From Mycobacterium sp. 1081908.1 (GTDB lineage Bacteria; Actinomycetota; Actinomycetes; Mycobacteriales; Mycobacteriaceae), in NCBI RefSeq assembly GCF_001673535.1, contig NZ_LZLY01000056.1:1-64000 (forward strand): 64,000 bases of DNA, read 5' to 3'. The notes below the pieces were generated by a model. It was given only the letters and a program-made list of their open reading frames with translations. It was not told the origin of the DNA and made no database searches. Below are positions 28,259 through 37,649 of the stretch, piece by piece. The translations under genes and the position numbers were made by a program. The stretch's first letter is position 1; each line of letters begins with the position of its first letter.

Positions 28259-29514
28259 CCCGTCCGCGCCGGCCTGCGGCCGATCGCGAGCACCTTCAAT
28301 CCGTATGCGCCGCAGGCGGTCAGCAGGAACACACCGAACAGCCACAACGGCGGGTGGGCCAGCTCCCAGACGAAGATCGCCGCCCAGATCGGCGATCCCT
28401 GGGTCACCGCGAGCACCCCGGCGGCCCCGGCCAGCGAGACCGCCGGCGTGTGCAGGTGCGTCCCGGCCGCCCAATTGACGATCAGCACCAGGGCGGATCC
28501 CGCGGCCGCACCGGTGGCCAGCGAGGGCGTCAACATTCCGCCCGCCCCGCCGGCGCGCAGGAACAGGGCGGTCAACAGCGGCTTCAACACCAGGATGACC
28601 AGGGCCGCCGACAGCGTCATGCGGCTGGCGAGGCTGACGGTCAGGATGCTGCGGCCGTTGCCGGGCAACTCCGGCCACCAATGCGAACAGACGCCCATCA
28701 CCAAACCCGCGGCCGCCAGCGCCGGGATCAGCACCCACGAACGCCTCTCACGGGCCGGCCGCGCCGCCGCCATCAGCCGCTTGAACGCCAGTCCCACCGC
28801 AAGGGCCACCGGCGCCAGGATCAGCCCGTGCGCGGTCAGCAGATACGACGATTCCGTGCTGGGCCAGGCCAGGCTCGGCTGATCGTGCGTCTCGGCCGAG
28901 CAGATCGCGACGGCCAGGCTCGACGTGAGTAAGGCCGCGCCCACCGCCCGTGGGTGCCAGGTGTTCAGCATGATCCGCACGGCGAACAGCGCGCCCGCTA
29001 GCGGAACGGCGTAGACGGCGCCGAGCCCCGCCCCGGCCGCGCACGCCAGCAGGACCTCGCGGTCCCGGCTGGACAGCCGCCTCAGCCATGCGGTGGCGAA
29101 ATCACCCAGGGCCGCGGCGAATTGGCGCGGGGCACCCTCGCGGCCCAGGGACGCGCCGGATCCGACCAGCAGCACCTGCAACGCCGCGTCGATGCTCCAC
29201 GCCAGCCGCGGGATCGGCTCGCGGCGGGCGATGGTCTGGGCCAGCGGCGGCACCGGGGTGCGGCGCCGCAGGATCCACCACCCCAACCCCGCCAGCGCGC
29301 CGCCGACCACCGGCCCCAGCGCGCGGCGGACCGGGCTGCTGCCGGTGATCCCGGTCAGCAGCGTGCCGAAACTGTAGTGGTAGGTGACGTGCTCGACGAA
29401 CCGCAGCACTTCCGTCGTCGCCAACCCGGCGACCCCGGCCAGCAGCCCGACGATGACTACGGCGCAAAAGAAGTCGAGGTTGCGCCGGGGAGGCACTCGA
29501 GGCGGAGGGGCCAC
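28255..29514 (-). CDS. CLC-family chloride channel / H+:Cl- antiporter
   Basis: A 419-residue polytopic protein with about 10-12 hydrophobic segments. The CLC selectivity motif is GSGASLGREGAPRQ near residue 120; the gating glutamate (E of GREG) is present, which usually goes with proton-coupled exchange. The second hallmark, AGGAGGMLTPSLATGAAAG, lies near residue 315. GTG start. A related gene, Rv0143c, exists elsewhere in M. tuberculosis; at this site I recall the vapBC24 toxin-antitoxin pair instead, so this is a lineage difference. Confidence 0.87.
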   Translation of the reverse strand: MAPPPRVPPRRNLDFFCAVVIVGLLAGVAGLATTEVLRFVEHVTYHYSFGTLLTGITGSSPVRRALGPVVGGALAGLGWWILRRRTPVPPLAQTIARREPIPRLAWSIDAALQVLLVGSGASLGREGAPRQFAAALGDFATAWLRRLSSRDREVLLACAAGAGLGAVYAVPLAGALFAVRIMLNTWHPRAVGAALLTSSLAVAICSAETHDQPSLAWPSTESSYLLTAHGLILAPVALAVGLAFKRLMAAARPARERRSWVLIPALAAAGLVMGVCSHWWPELPGNGRSILTVSLASRMTLSAALVILVLKPLLTALFLRAGGAGGMLTPSLATGAAAGSALVLIVNWAAGTHLHTPAVSLAGAAGVLAVTQGSPIWAAIFVWELAHPPLWLFGVFLLTACGAYGLKVLAIGRRPARTG

Positions 29515-29530
29515 CCCACGAATGTAGGGG

Positions 29531-30148
29531 CTAGCCGGCCGCGGCGGCTTCGCGATCCTCCGGCGTGCCGCGCAGGCCGTGCCAGAACAGGTCGATCATC
29601 AGCTCGGCCGCCTCGTCGACGCCGAGTTCGCCGCTGGACAGCCGGTTGGCCATCGCCTCACCCGCGCCGACCAGCGCCACCGCCATCATCTGGTACTCGG
29701 CGTCCGACCGCGCGGTGCGACTGCCGGCCCGCATCAGCTCGGCCACCAGCTCGATGATCTGCTCGCGTCCCTCGCGCACGGTGTGCGCGAACGCCTGCGA
29801 GCTGATGGCCTGCGTGTACATCACGATCCAGGACGCGCGGTTGGAGTCGATGTAACGCATGAACGACCCGATGGCGTTGCCCAGCAAGTCCTTTGGGCTC
29901 TGATCGAAGTTGATGTCGGCGCGCACCCCTTCGATGAACCGCCCCAGCTCGCGGTCCAGGCAGGCGCCGAACAGGTCCTCCTTGGAGCCGTAATACAGGT
30001 ACAGCATCGGCTTGGAGATCTGCGCCTCGGCGGCGATGGCGTCCATCGACGTCTCGTGATACCCGTTGACGGAGAACATCTGCACGGCGGCGTCGAGCAT
30101 CTGCTGCTCGCGGACAGCACGCGGTAACCGCTTGGTACCACCCGCCAT
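29531..30148 (-). CDS. TetR-family regulator, Rv0238 type
   Basis: A 205-residue regulator with an N-terminal helix-turn-helix (REQQMLDAAVQMFSVNGYHE, then ISKPMLYLYYGSKEDLF, residues about 13-63). The C-terminal domain would bind an unknown ligand. Corresponds to Rv0238. It follows lpqI on the same strand after 55 bases, and this gap holds the dyad TAGCC-N8-GGCTA, a candidate self-regulation site. Confidence 0.9.
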   Translation of the reverse strand: MAGGTKRLPRAVREQQMLDAAVQMFSVNGYHETSMDAIAAEAQISKPMLYLYYGSKEDLFGACLDRELGRFIEGVRADINFDQSPKDLLGNAIGSFMRYIDSNRASWIVMYTQAISSQAFAHTVREGREQIIELVAELMRAGSRTARSDAEYQMMAVALVGAGEAMANRLSSGELGVDEAAELMIDLFWHGLRGTPEDREAAAAG

Positions 30149-30162
30149 CGCTGTTGCCTCTC

Positions 30163-30180
30163 TAGCCTGCTATCTGGCTA
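30163..30180. promoter_or_regulatory. Dyad upstream of Rv0238-type TetR gene
   Basis: TAGCC (30163-30167), eight bases, GGCTA (30176-30180), centred 23 bases upstream of the TetR start codon. Size and position suit a TetR operator. Confidence 0.4.
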
Positions 30181-30203
30181 CAGGGTAACGAGGATGCGGC
30201 GCA

Positions 30204-31349
30204 TTAGTGGCCACATGTTCGATTGACGCCCTTCATCGTCGCCACCCGCACCAGCGACGCGTCGACCGCCGGCATCGGCAGCTCGCCCCCCGCCACCGCC
30301 TTTTCCAGCCGGTCCAGGACCGCGGGCGCCTCTTCGATGCTGACCCACAGCGCGACGTCGGTACCGGCCTGCAGCGCGCGCAGCACGGCCTCCGCCACGC
30401 CGTACCGATCGGAGATCGCGGCCATGCTGGACAGGTCGTCGCTGAACACCGGGCCGTTGAAGGGCGGGGCGCCGTAGCCGGTGCCGTCGCGCAGCAACTG
30501 CACCGCGGCCCGGCTCAGGCTGGCGGGGTCGTCGCCGGTCAGCCCGGGGACTTGCAGGTGACCGATCATGACTGCGACGGGGAGCTGCGTCAGTAGTGTC
30601 CGATAGGGCACGAGGTCGTCGGTCTGCAGGTCGCTCAGCGGCGGCGTGACGACGCCGCCCTTGTGTGAATCGCCCGAGCCATGTCCGTGGCCGGGGAAAT
30701 GCTTGAGCACCGGCAGCAGCCCGGCGTCGCGCAGGCCCTGCGCGTAGGCCCCGGCGTAGGCGGTGACGGTGTTCGGGTCCGCGCCGAACGAGCGGTCCCC
30801 GATCACGCCGTCCGGGGCGTCGGTGACGTCGACCACCGGGGCGAAGTCGACGGTGATGCCCAGGTCGCGCATCTTTTTGCCGCGCTCCACTTCGAGGTCG
30901 TGGACCTGCTGGGGCGACTGGGTCTGCGCCAGCTGCCGGGCCGACGGGGCCGTCCCGATCAGCGACTTCAACCGCGACACCCGGCCGCCTTCTTCGTCGA
31001 CGCCGACCGCCAGCGGCAGCGGCCCCGCGCTGTGGGCGACCTCGGCCAGCCCGCCCTTGAATATCGAGAGGTCCGTCCAGCCGCCGATGATGATCCCGCC
31101 GACGTGGCTCTCGTTGACGACGGTTCGGGCTTCGTCGGCGTTCCGCACGCCCACCATCAGCAGTTGTGCCAGCTTGTCGCGGGTCGACAGGGCGGCCGGG
31201 ACGGCCGTCGGGTCGGCGCACACCGGCGGCGCGGGGGCGGCCGCCGGCTTGCTCGACGAGGCCGCCGGGGGATGCGCGCCGTGATGACCGCAGCCGGCGA
31301 CCAGCGCTGTTGCGGCGACGAGCACGGCCAGGGTCCGGGGGAAGGGCAT
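30204..31349 (-). CDS. lpqI: Lipoprotein LpqI, GH3 beta-N-acetylglucosaminidase
   Basis: A NagZ-type glycosidase that removes N-acetylglucosamine from muropeptides, helping cell-wall recycling. The 381-residue protein starts with a signal peptide and lipobox (LVAGC, Cys about 20), then a low-complexity linker rich in P, A and S. GH3 features are AVGVDEEGGRVSRL near residue 115 and the NagZ catalytic loop KHFPGHGHGSGDSH near 210, with its Asp-His pair. The probable nucleophile Asp lies in VFSDDLSSMAAI near 305. Orthologous to Rv0237; anchored outside the inner membrane. Confidence 0.92.
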   Translation of the reverse strand: MPFPRTLAVLVAATALVAGCGHHGAHPPAASSSKPAAAPAPPVCADPTAVPAALSTRDKLAQLLMVGVRNADEARTVVNESHVGGIIIGGWTDLSIFKGGLAEVAHSAGPLPLAVGVDEEGGRVSRLKSLIGTAPSARQLAQTQSPQQVHDLEVERGKKMRDLGITVDFAPVVDVTDAPDGVIGDRSFGADPNTVTAYAGAYAQGLRDAGLLPVLKHFPGHGHGSGDSHKGGVVTPPLSDLQTDDLVPYRTLLTQLPVAVMIGHLQVPGLTGDDPASLSRAAVQLLRDGTGYGAPPFNGPVFSDDLSSMAAISDRYGVAEAVLRALQAGTDVALWVSIEEAPAVLDRLEKAVAGGELPMPAVDASLVRVATMKGVNRTCGH

Positions 31350-31447
31350 CGGGCCATGTTGTCACGGCGGGCGTTTCGTCCCTGCCGCCAGGGGCATCGG
31401 CGGTAGGTTGGCAACGAGCTTTTGACTGGCAGGGAGGGGAGCCAGCG

Positions 31448-31648
31448 ATGGCCGGGTTTTCGTGGGCGGCGGCCGCAAGCATCGCGGCGGGGCTGATGAT
31501 CGGCGCCGCGGCGACCGTCGGCGTGACGCTCGAGGTCGAAGACCACAAGGCGGCGCCGGTACAGACCGCACCGCAGCAGCCCGCCGGGCCGTACCTGGTG
31601 AGTTACGGCTCCCGCTGCTGGCGTGGCCATTGCATTCCGTGGCCGTGA
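31448..31648 (+). CDS. Small membrane/secreted protein, DUF2613-like
   Basis: Encodes 66 residues from ATG 31448 with GGGAGGGGAG upstream. One hydrophobic N-terminal segment (AAAASIAAGLMIGAAATVGVTL) lines up with that of the next gene, so the two appear to be paralogues. The tail contains two cysteines in SRCWRGHCIPWP, which the paralogue lacks, and could form a disulphide outside the cell. An in-frame longer start at 31166 overlaps lpqI and is unlikely. Confidence 0.65.
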   Translation: MAGFSWAAAASIAAGLMIGAAATVGVTLEVEDHKAAPVQTAPQQPAGPYLVSYGSRCWRGHCIPWP

Positions 31649-31723
31649 CTCGCGGGCCCGGCCGGCGGCGGCCGTTCTGCTAGGTTGGCGCTAGGTCCCC
31701 CGCAAAACTTCAGGAGCCGTTTC

Positions 31724-31897
31724 ATGAACCGGATCATCGCGCCCGCCGCCGCGAGCGTCGTGGTTGGTCTGTTGCTGGGCGCGGCCGCGATCTTCGGGAT
31801 CACCTTGATGGTGCAGCAGGACACGAAGCCGCCACTCCCCGGGGGCGATCCGCAGTCGTCAGTGCTCAACCGGGTCGAGTACGGCAACCGTAGCTAG
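31724..31897 (+). CDS. Small membrane protein Rv0236A (DUF2613)
   Basis: Encodes 57 residues, the size of Rv0236A, with an AGGAG ribosome binding site 8 bases upstream. It has one transmembrane or signal segment, AAASVVVGLLLGAAAIFGIT, and a short extracytoplasmic tail ending VEYGNRS. Always placed just before aftD in the relatives I recall. Function unknown. Confidence 0.8.
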   Translation: MNRIIAPAAASVVVGLLLGAAAIFGITLMVQQDTKPPLPGGDPQSSVLNRVEYGNRS

Positions 31898-31964
31898 CCC
31901 GGCGAGGACTCGGGCCGAAGCGTCGGCCTCATGCTCGTCGGCCGCGCCGCTTTCCCGCCGATGG

Positions 31965-34900
31965 TTGCTGGTGGTCGGCGCCGTCGCGCTGGCGCTGACG
32001 TTCGCGCAGTCGCCCGGACAGGTCTCCCCCGACACCAAGCTCGACCTCACCGCCAACCCGCTACGGTTCCTGGCCCGCGCCACGAACCTGTGGAACAGCG
32101 AACTGCCGTTCGGCCAGGCGCAGAACCAGGCCTACGGCTACCTGTTCCCGCACGGCACCTTCTTCCTGGTCGGCCACGCGCTCGGCGTCCCGGGCTGGAT
32201 CACCCAGCGGCTGTGGTGGGCGCTGCTGCTCAGCATCGGTTTTTGGGGGCTGCTGCGGGTGGCCGAGACGCTGGGCATCGGCAGCCCGACGTCCAGGGTG
32301 ATCGGCGCTCTGGCGTTCGCGCTGGCGCCGCGGGTGCTGACCACGCTCGGATCGATCTCGTCGGAGACGTTGCCGATGATGCTGGCGCCGTGGGTGTTGT
32401 TGCCGACGATCCTGGCCCTGCGGGCGTCGACGGTCAGATCCGTGCGGGCGCTGGCCGCGCAGGCCGGGCTGGCCGTCGCGCTGATGGGCGCGGTCAACGC
32501 CATCGCCACGCTGGCCGGCTGCCTGCCCGCGGTGATCTGGTGGGCGTGCCACCGGCCGAACCGGTTGTGGTGGCGCTACACGGCGTGGTGGGCGCTGGCG
32601 CTGGGCCTGGCCACGCTGTGGTGGGTGGTGGCGCTGGTCTGCCTGCGCCACGTCAGCCCCCCGTTCCTGGACTTCATCGAGTCCTCCGGGGTGACGACGC
32701 AGTGGTCGTCGCTGACCGAGATCCTGCGCGGCACCGACTCCTGGACCCCTTTCGTGGCGCCGACCGCCACCGCCGGCGCGCCCCTGGTGACCGGGTCGGC
32801 GGCCGTGCTGGCCACCTGCCTGGTCGCGGCGGCGGGGCTGGCCGGCCTGGCCGGCCCGGGGATGCCGGCGCGGGGGCGGCTGGTGACGATGCTGCTGGTC
32901 GGCGTGGTCTTGATGGCCGTCGGCTACGGCGGCGGCCTGGGATCACCTGTCGCCCACCAGGTGCAGGCGTTCATGGACGCCGCCGGCGCGCCGCTGCGCA
33001 ACGTGCACAAGCTGGGACCGGTGATCCGGATCCCGGTGGCGCTGGGCGTCGCTCAGCTGCTGGGCCGGGTCGCGCTGCCCGGCAGCGCGCCACGCCCGGC
33101 GTGGCTGCGCGCGTTCGCCCATCCCGAGCGCGACAAGCGGGCCGCCGTGGCGATCGTGGCCCTGACGGCGCTGATGGTCAGCACCTCGCTGGCGTGGACC
33201 GGCCGGCTCGCCCCGCCGGGCACGTTCGGCGCGATCCCCGCGTACTGGCACCAGGCCGCCGACTGGCTCGACGAACACAACACGGGCACACCGGTTCCCG
33301 GGCGGGTGCTGGTGGTCCCGGGGGCGCCGTTCGCAACCCAGGCGTGGGGCACCACCCATGACGAGCCGCTGCAGGTGCTCGGCGGCAGCCCGTGGGGCGT
33401 GCGCGACTCGATCCCGTTGACCCCGCCGCAGACCATCCGCGCGCTGGATTCGGTGCAACGCCTGTTCGCGTCCGGGCAGCCCTCGGCCGGCCTGGCCGAT
33501 ACCCTTGCCCGCCAAGGTATTTCGTATGTCGTGCTGCGCAACGACCTGGATCCCGAGGCGTCGCGCTCTGCGCGCCCCATCCTGGTGCACCGCGCGATCG
33601 CTGGCTCGCCGGGACTGCAGAAGGTGGCGCAGTTCGGCGCTCCGGTGGGGCCCGGCACGCTGGCGGGTTTCGTCTCCGACGGCGGGCTGCGGCCGCGCTA
33701 CCCGGCGGTGGAGATCTACCGGGTGGCGGGTGCCGTCGACCCCGGCGCGCCGTACTTCGTCGACGCCGACGGGGTGGCCCGTGTCGACGGCGGCCCCGAG
33801 GTATTGCTGCGCCTGGACGAGCGGCGACGGCTGCTGGGCCGGCCGCCGCTGGGCCCGGCGCTGATAACGTCCGACGCCCGCGGTGCCGGCCTGCCCGCGC
33901 CCCTCGTGACGGTCACCGACACCCCGGTGGCCCGCGAGACCGACTACGGCCGCGTCGACCAGCATTCGTCGGCCGTCCGGGCGGCCGGCGACGCCCGACA
34001 CACCTTCAACCGGGTGCCCGACTATCCGGTCCCGGGCGCCGACACGGTGTTCGGGGCCTGGAACGGCGGGCGCATCACGGTGTCGAGCTCGTCGTCGGAC
34101 TCCACCGCCATGCCCGACGTCGCGCCAGCGACCTCCCCCGCCGCGGCCGTCGACGGCGATTCCGGGACGGCGTGGGTGTCCAACGCGCTGCAAGCCGCCG
34201 TCGGGCAGTGGCTGCGGGTGGACTTCGACCACCCGGTGAGCAACGGCTCGATCACCATCACGCCCAGCGCGACCGCCGTCGGCGCCCAGGTCCGCCGCAT
34301 CCTGATCGAGACCGCCAACGGCAGCACCACCCTGCGGTTCGACGAGCCCGGCAAGCCGCTCGCGACGGCGCTGCCCTACGGCGAAACCCCATGGCTGCGG
34401 GTCACCGCCGCCGGCACCGACGACGGCTCCCCCGGCGTGCAGTTCGGCATCACCGACCTGTCGATCACCCAGTACGACGCGTCCGGCTTCGCGCACCCGG
34501 TCAGCCTGCGGCACACCGTTTCCGTGCCCGGGCCGCCGCCGGGCGCGGCGGTCGCCGCCTGGGACCTGGGTTCGGAATTGCTCGGCAGGCCGGGCTGCGC
34601 GGCGGCGCCCGACGGCGTGCGCTGCGCGGCGTCGATGGCGCTGGCGCCGGAAGAGCCGGTCAACTTCAGCCGCACCCTGACCGTCGCGGCCCCGGTGTCG
34701 GTGACGCCGACGGTGTGGGTGCGGCCACGGCAGGGGCCCAAACTGGCCGACCTGGTCGCCGAGCCGAATACCACTCGGGCCCAAGGCGATTCCGACGTGG
34801 TGGACATCCTCGGCTCCGCGTTCGCCGCCACCGACGGCGACCCGGCCACCGCGTGGACCGCACCCCAGCGGGTGGTTCAGCACAAATCCCCGCCGACGCT

Positions 34901-36137
34901 GACCGTCACCCTGCCGCGGGCCACCGAGGTCGCCGGGCTGCGCGTGGTGCCCAGCTCCTCGACGCTGCCCGCGCACCCGAGGATGGTGGCCGTCAACCTG
35001 GGCGACGGCCCGCAGGTCCGCGAGTTGAAACCGGGTGAGCCGCAAACGCTTTCGCTCAGGCCGCGGGTGACCGACACCGTCAGCATCAGCCTGCTCGACT
35101 GGGAAGACGTGATCGACCGAAACGCCCTGGGGTTCGATCAGCTCAAGCCGCCCGGCCTGGCCGAGGTCGCGGTGCTCGGGGCCGACGGCAACCCGATCGC
35201 GCCCGCCGACGCCGCCCGCAACCGCTCACGCGAGATCACCGTCGGCTGCGACCGCGGCCCGGTCATCGCGGTCGCCGGCCGGTTCGTGCACACCTCGATC
35301 CGCACCACCGCCGGCGCGCTGCTGGACGGCGAACCGGTCGCGGCGCAGCCCTGCGAACCCGAGCCGATCGCGCTGCCGGCCGGCCAGCAGGAGCTGCTGA
35401 TCAGCCCCGGCGCCCAGTTCGTCGTGGACGGGGCCCGGCTGTCGACACCGGCCGAACTCGCCGGCGCCTCGCCGGTTCGCGCCCAGACCACAGCGTGGGG
35501 TCCGGGCCGCCGCGAGGTGCGGGCGCCCGCGTCGCCCGCCGCGCGGCTGCTGGTCATCCCGGAGAGCATCAACCCCGGCTGGGTGGCGCGCACCGGCAGC
35601 GGGGCCCGCTTGACGCCGGTCGCGGTCAACGGGTGGCAGCAGGGCTGGGTGGTGCCGGCCGGGGATCCGGGAACCATCACGTTGACCTTCGCTTCGAACT
35701 CGCTGTACCGAGCTGGCCTGGCGGTGGGGCTGGCGTTGCTGCCGCTGCTGGCCGCGCTCGCCTTATGGCGCCGGCGCGGGCGCGCCGACGACCCGCCCGC
35801 CCGGCCGTGGGCGCCGGGGCCCTGGGCGGCGGTCGGCGTGCTGGCCGCCGGGGCGCTCATCGCGGGCGTGGCGGGGCTGGTCGTGGCCGGCGCCCCCCTG
35901 GGCCTGCGGTATGCGCTGCGCCACCGGCGGCGCTGGGGAGACACCGCGGCCGTGGCGCTGAGCGCCGGCGGGCTGATCCTGGCCGGGGCGGTGCTCTCGC
36001 GGCATCCCTGGCGCTCGGTCGACGGATACGCCGGGCATGCGGCGAATGTGCAACTGCTGGCGCTGATTTCGCTTGCGGTGCTCGCCGCTTCGGTGGTGAC
36101 GCTGCCCCGACGGGAGCCGCGTCCGCGCGACGAATGA
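31965..36137 (+). CDS. aftD: Alpha-(1->3)-arabinofuranosyltransferase AftD
   Basis: A very large GT-C membrane glycosyltransferase (1390 residues) that uses decaprenyl-phosphoryl arabinose to extend arabinogalactan and lipoarabinomannan outside the cell. Residues 15-30 (QSPGQVSPDTKLDL) form the first outer loop with the likely catalytic Asp. A block of about ten hydrophobic helices runs to residue 420, then a long extracytoplasmic region with carbohydrate-binding-like domains, and helices return after residue 1240. Orthologous to Rv0236c. Only TTG 31965 is available as a standard start; the frame is open upstream without ATG, GTG or TTG, and the conserved PLSRRW lies before it. Confidence 0.9.
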   Translation: MLVVGAVALALTFAQSPGQVSPDTKLDLTANPLRFLARATNLWNSELPFGQAQNQAYGYLFPHGTFFLVGHALGVPGWITQRLWWALLLSIGFWGLLRVAETLGIGSPTSRVIGALAFALAPRVLTTLGSISSETLPMMLAPWVLLPTILALRASTVRSVRALAAQAGLAVALMGAVNAIATLAGCLPAVIWWACHRPNRLWWRYTAWWALALGLATLWWVVALVCLRHVSPPFLDFIESSGVTTQWSSLTEILRGTDSWTPFVAPTATAGAPLVTGSAAVLATCLVAAAGLAGLAGPGMPARGRLVTMLLVGVVLMAVGYGGGLGSPVAHQVQAFMDAAGAPLRNVHKLGPVIRIPVALGVAQLLGRVALPGSAPRPAWLRAFAHPERDKRAAVAIVALTALMVSTSLAWTGRLAPPGTFGAIPAYWHQAADWLDEHNTGTPVPGRVLVVPGAPFATQAWGTTHDEPLQVLGGSPWGVRDSIPLTPPQTIRALDSVQRLFASGQPSAGLADTLARQGISYVVLRNDLDPEASRSARPILVHRAIAGSPGLQKVAQFGAPVGPGTLAGFVSDGGLRPRYPAVEIYRVAGAVDPGAPYFVDADGVARVDGGPEVLLRLDERRRLLGRPPLGPALITSDARGAGLPAPLVTVTDTPVARETDYGRVDQHSSAVRAAGDARHTFNRVPDYPVPGADTVFGAWNGGRITVSSSSSDSTAMPDVAPATSPAAAVDGDSGTAWVSNALQAAVGQWLRVDFDHPVSNGSITITPSATAVGAQVRRILIETANGSTTLRFDEPGKPLATALPYGETPWLRVTAAGTDDGSPGVQFGITDLSITQYDASGFAHPVSLRHTVSVPGPPPGAAVAAWDLGSELLGRPGCAAAPDGVRCAASMALAPEEPVNFSRTLTVAAPVSVTPTVWVRPRQGPKLADLVAEPNTTRAQGDSDVVDILGSAFAATDGDPATAWTAPQRVVQHKSPPTLTVTLPRATEVAGLRVVPSSSTLPAHPRMVAVNLGDGPQVRELKPGEPQTLSLRPRVTDTVSISLLDWEDVIDRNALGFDQLKPPGLAEVAVLGADGNPIAPADAARNRSREITVGCDRGPVIAVAGRFVHTSIRTTAGALLDGEPVAAQPCEPEPIALPAGQQELLISPGAQFVVDGARLSTPAELAGASPVRAQTTAWGPGRREVRAPASPAARLLVIPESINPGWVARTGSGARLTPVAVNGWQQGWVVPAGDPGTITLTFASNSLYRAGLAVGLALLPLLAALALWRRRGRADDPPARPWAPGPWAAVGVLAAGALIAGVAGLVVAGAPLGLRYALRHRRRWGDTAAVALSAGGLILAGAVLSRHPWRSVDGYAGHAANVQLLALISLAVLAASVVTLPRREPRPRDE

Positions 36138-36184
36138 CTTTTGGCCGTTGGCTAGCGGTTTCCGCGCTGCTTGACTGGTAATAC

Positions 36185-37642
36185 GTGACGACCATGGATT
36201 GGTTTTCGGCACCCGAATACTGGCTGGGCCGGATGGTCCTGCAGCGGGGCGTCGCGGCCATCTACCTGATCGCGTTCGTCGCGGCCGCACTGCAATTCCG
36301 CGCGCTCATCGGCGAACACGGAATGCTGCCGGTGCCGCGATTCCTGGCCAGGCAGACGTTTTGGCGCGCGCCGAGCCTTTTTCATCTGCGCTATTCCGAC
36401 CGACTGTTCGCGACGGTGGCCTGGCTGGGCGCGGCGCTGGCTGCGGCGATCGTCGCCGGCGCGGCCGACCTGGCGCCGGTGTGGGCCGCGATGCTGGCGT
36501 GGCTGGCGCTGTGGGCGCTTTACCTTTCGATCGTCAACGTCGGCCAGACCTGGTACGGGTTCGGCTGGGAGTCGCTGCTGCTGGAGGCGGGATTCCTGAT
36601 GATCTTCCTCGGCAACGACCGGGTGGCCCCGCCGGTGCTGACGCTGTGGATGGCGCGGCTGCTGCTGTTTCGGGTCGAGTTCGGCGCCGGGCTGATCAAG
36701 ATGCGCGGCGACCCGTGCTGGCGCGACCTGACCTGCCTGTACTACCACCACGAGACGCAGCCGATGCCGGGGCCGCTGAGCTGGTTCTTCCACCACCTGC
36801 CCAGGCCGCTGCACCGTGTCGAGGTGGCGGGCAACCATTTCGCCCAGCTGATCGTGCCGTTCGGGTTGTTCGCGCCGCAGCCGGTGGCCAGCGTGGCCGG
36901 GGCGGTCGTCGTTGTCACCCAGCTGTGGCTGGTGGCCTCCGGCAACTTCGCCTGGCTCAACTGGGTGACGATCATGCTGGCGTTCAGCGCCATCGACGAC
37001 TCCGCTTTCAGGGTGCTGCTTTCCCTGCCCGCGCACCCGGCCTGCCCGGGGACGCCGCTGTGGTTCGCCGGCGTGGTGATGGCGTTCAGCGCCGCGGTGC
37101 TGTTCATGAGCTACTGGCCGGTGCGCAACATGCTCTCGCCGCGTCAGCGAATGAACATGTCCTTCAACCCATTTCACCTGGTGAACACGTACGGAGCCTT
37201 CGGCAGCATCGGACGCATCCGCCGCGAGGTGGTGATCGAGGGCACCGACGGCTCGCCAATCACCGACGAAACGGTTTGGCAGGAATACGAATTCAAGGGC
37301 AAGCCCGGCGGCCTGCGCCGGCTGCCGCGGCAGTGGGCGCCGTATCACCTGCGCCTGGACTGGCTGATGTGGTTCGCCGCCATCTCGCCCGGCTACGCGC
37401 AGCCCTGGCTGAAACCGTTCATGCAGCGGCTGCTGCGCAACGACCGGCCGACGCTGCGCCTGTTGCGGCGCAATCCCTTCCCCGACGCGCCGCCGCGGTA
37501 CGTGCGCGCGCAGCTCTACGAGTACCGGTTCACGACGTGGCGCGAGCTGCGGCGCGAGCGGGCATGGTGGCATCGGACGCTGATCGGTCAGTACGTGCGG
37601 CCCATGACGCTGGAAAAAGCGCAGTCTCCGCGGGGAGCTTAG
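36185..37642 (+). CDS. LMF1-family membrane protein, Rv0235c type
   Basis: A 485-residue membrane protein resembling lipase maturation factor 1 (DUF1222). Family-like segments are LVRFGWESLLLEAGFL-type sequence (here WYGFGWESLLLEAGFL, about residue 120), then FRVEFGAGLIKMRGDPCWRDLTCLYYHHETQPMP in two adjoining parts (about 160-195), and RLDWLMWFAA near 395. In animals LMF1 helps lipases fold; the mycobacterial role is unknown. GTG start; a second start (ATG 36194) lies three codons in. It follows aftD by 47 bases. Confidence 0.85.
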   Translation: MTTMDWFSAPEYWLGRMVLQRGVAAIYLIAFVAAALQFRALIGEHGMLPVPRFLARQTFWRAPSLFHLRYSDRLFATVAWLGAALAAAIVAGAADLAPVWAAMLAWLALWALYLSIVNVGQTWYGFGWESLLLEAGFLMIFLGNDRVAPPVLTLWMARLLLFRVEFGAGLIKMRGDPCWRDLTCLYYHHETQPMPGPLSWFFHHLPRPLHRVEVAGNHFAQLIVPFGLFAPQPVASVAGAVVVVTQLWLVASGNFAWLNWVTIMLAFSAIDDSAFRVLLSLPAHPACPGTPLWFAGVVMAFSAAVLFMSYWPVRNMLSPRQRMNMSFNPFHLVNTYGAFGSIGRIRREVVIEGTDGSPITDETVWQEYEFKGKPGGLRRLPRQWAPYHLRLDWLMWFAAISPGYAQPWLKPFMQRLLRNDRPTLRLLRRNPFPDAPPRYVRAQLYEYRFTTWRELRRERAWWHRTLIGQYVRPMTLEKAQSPRGA

Positions 37643-37649
37643 CCCGGCG

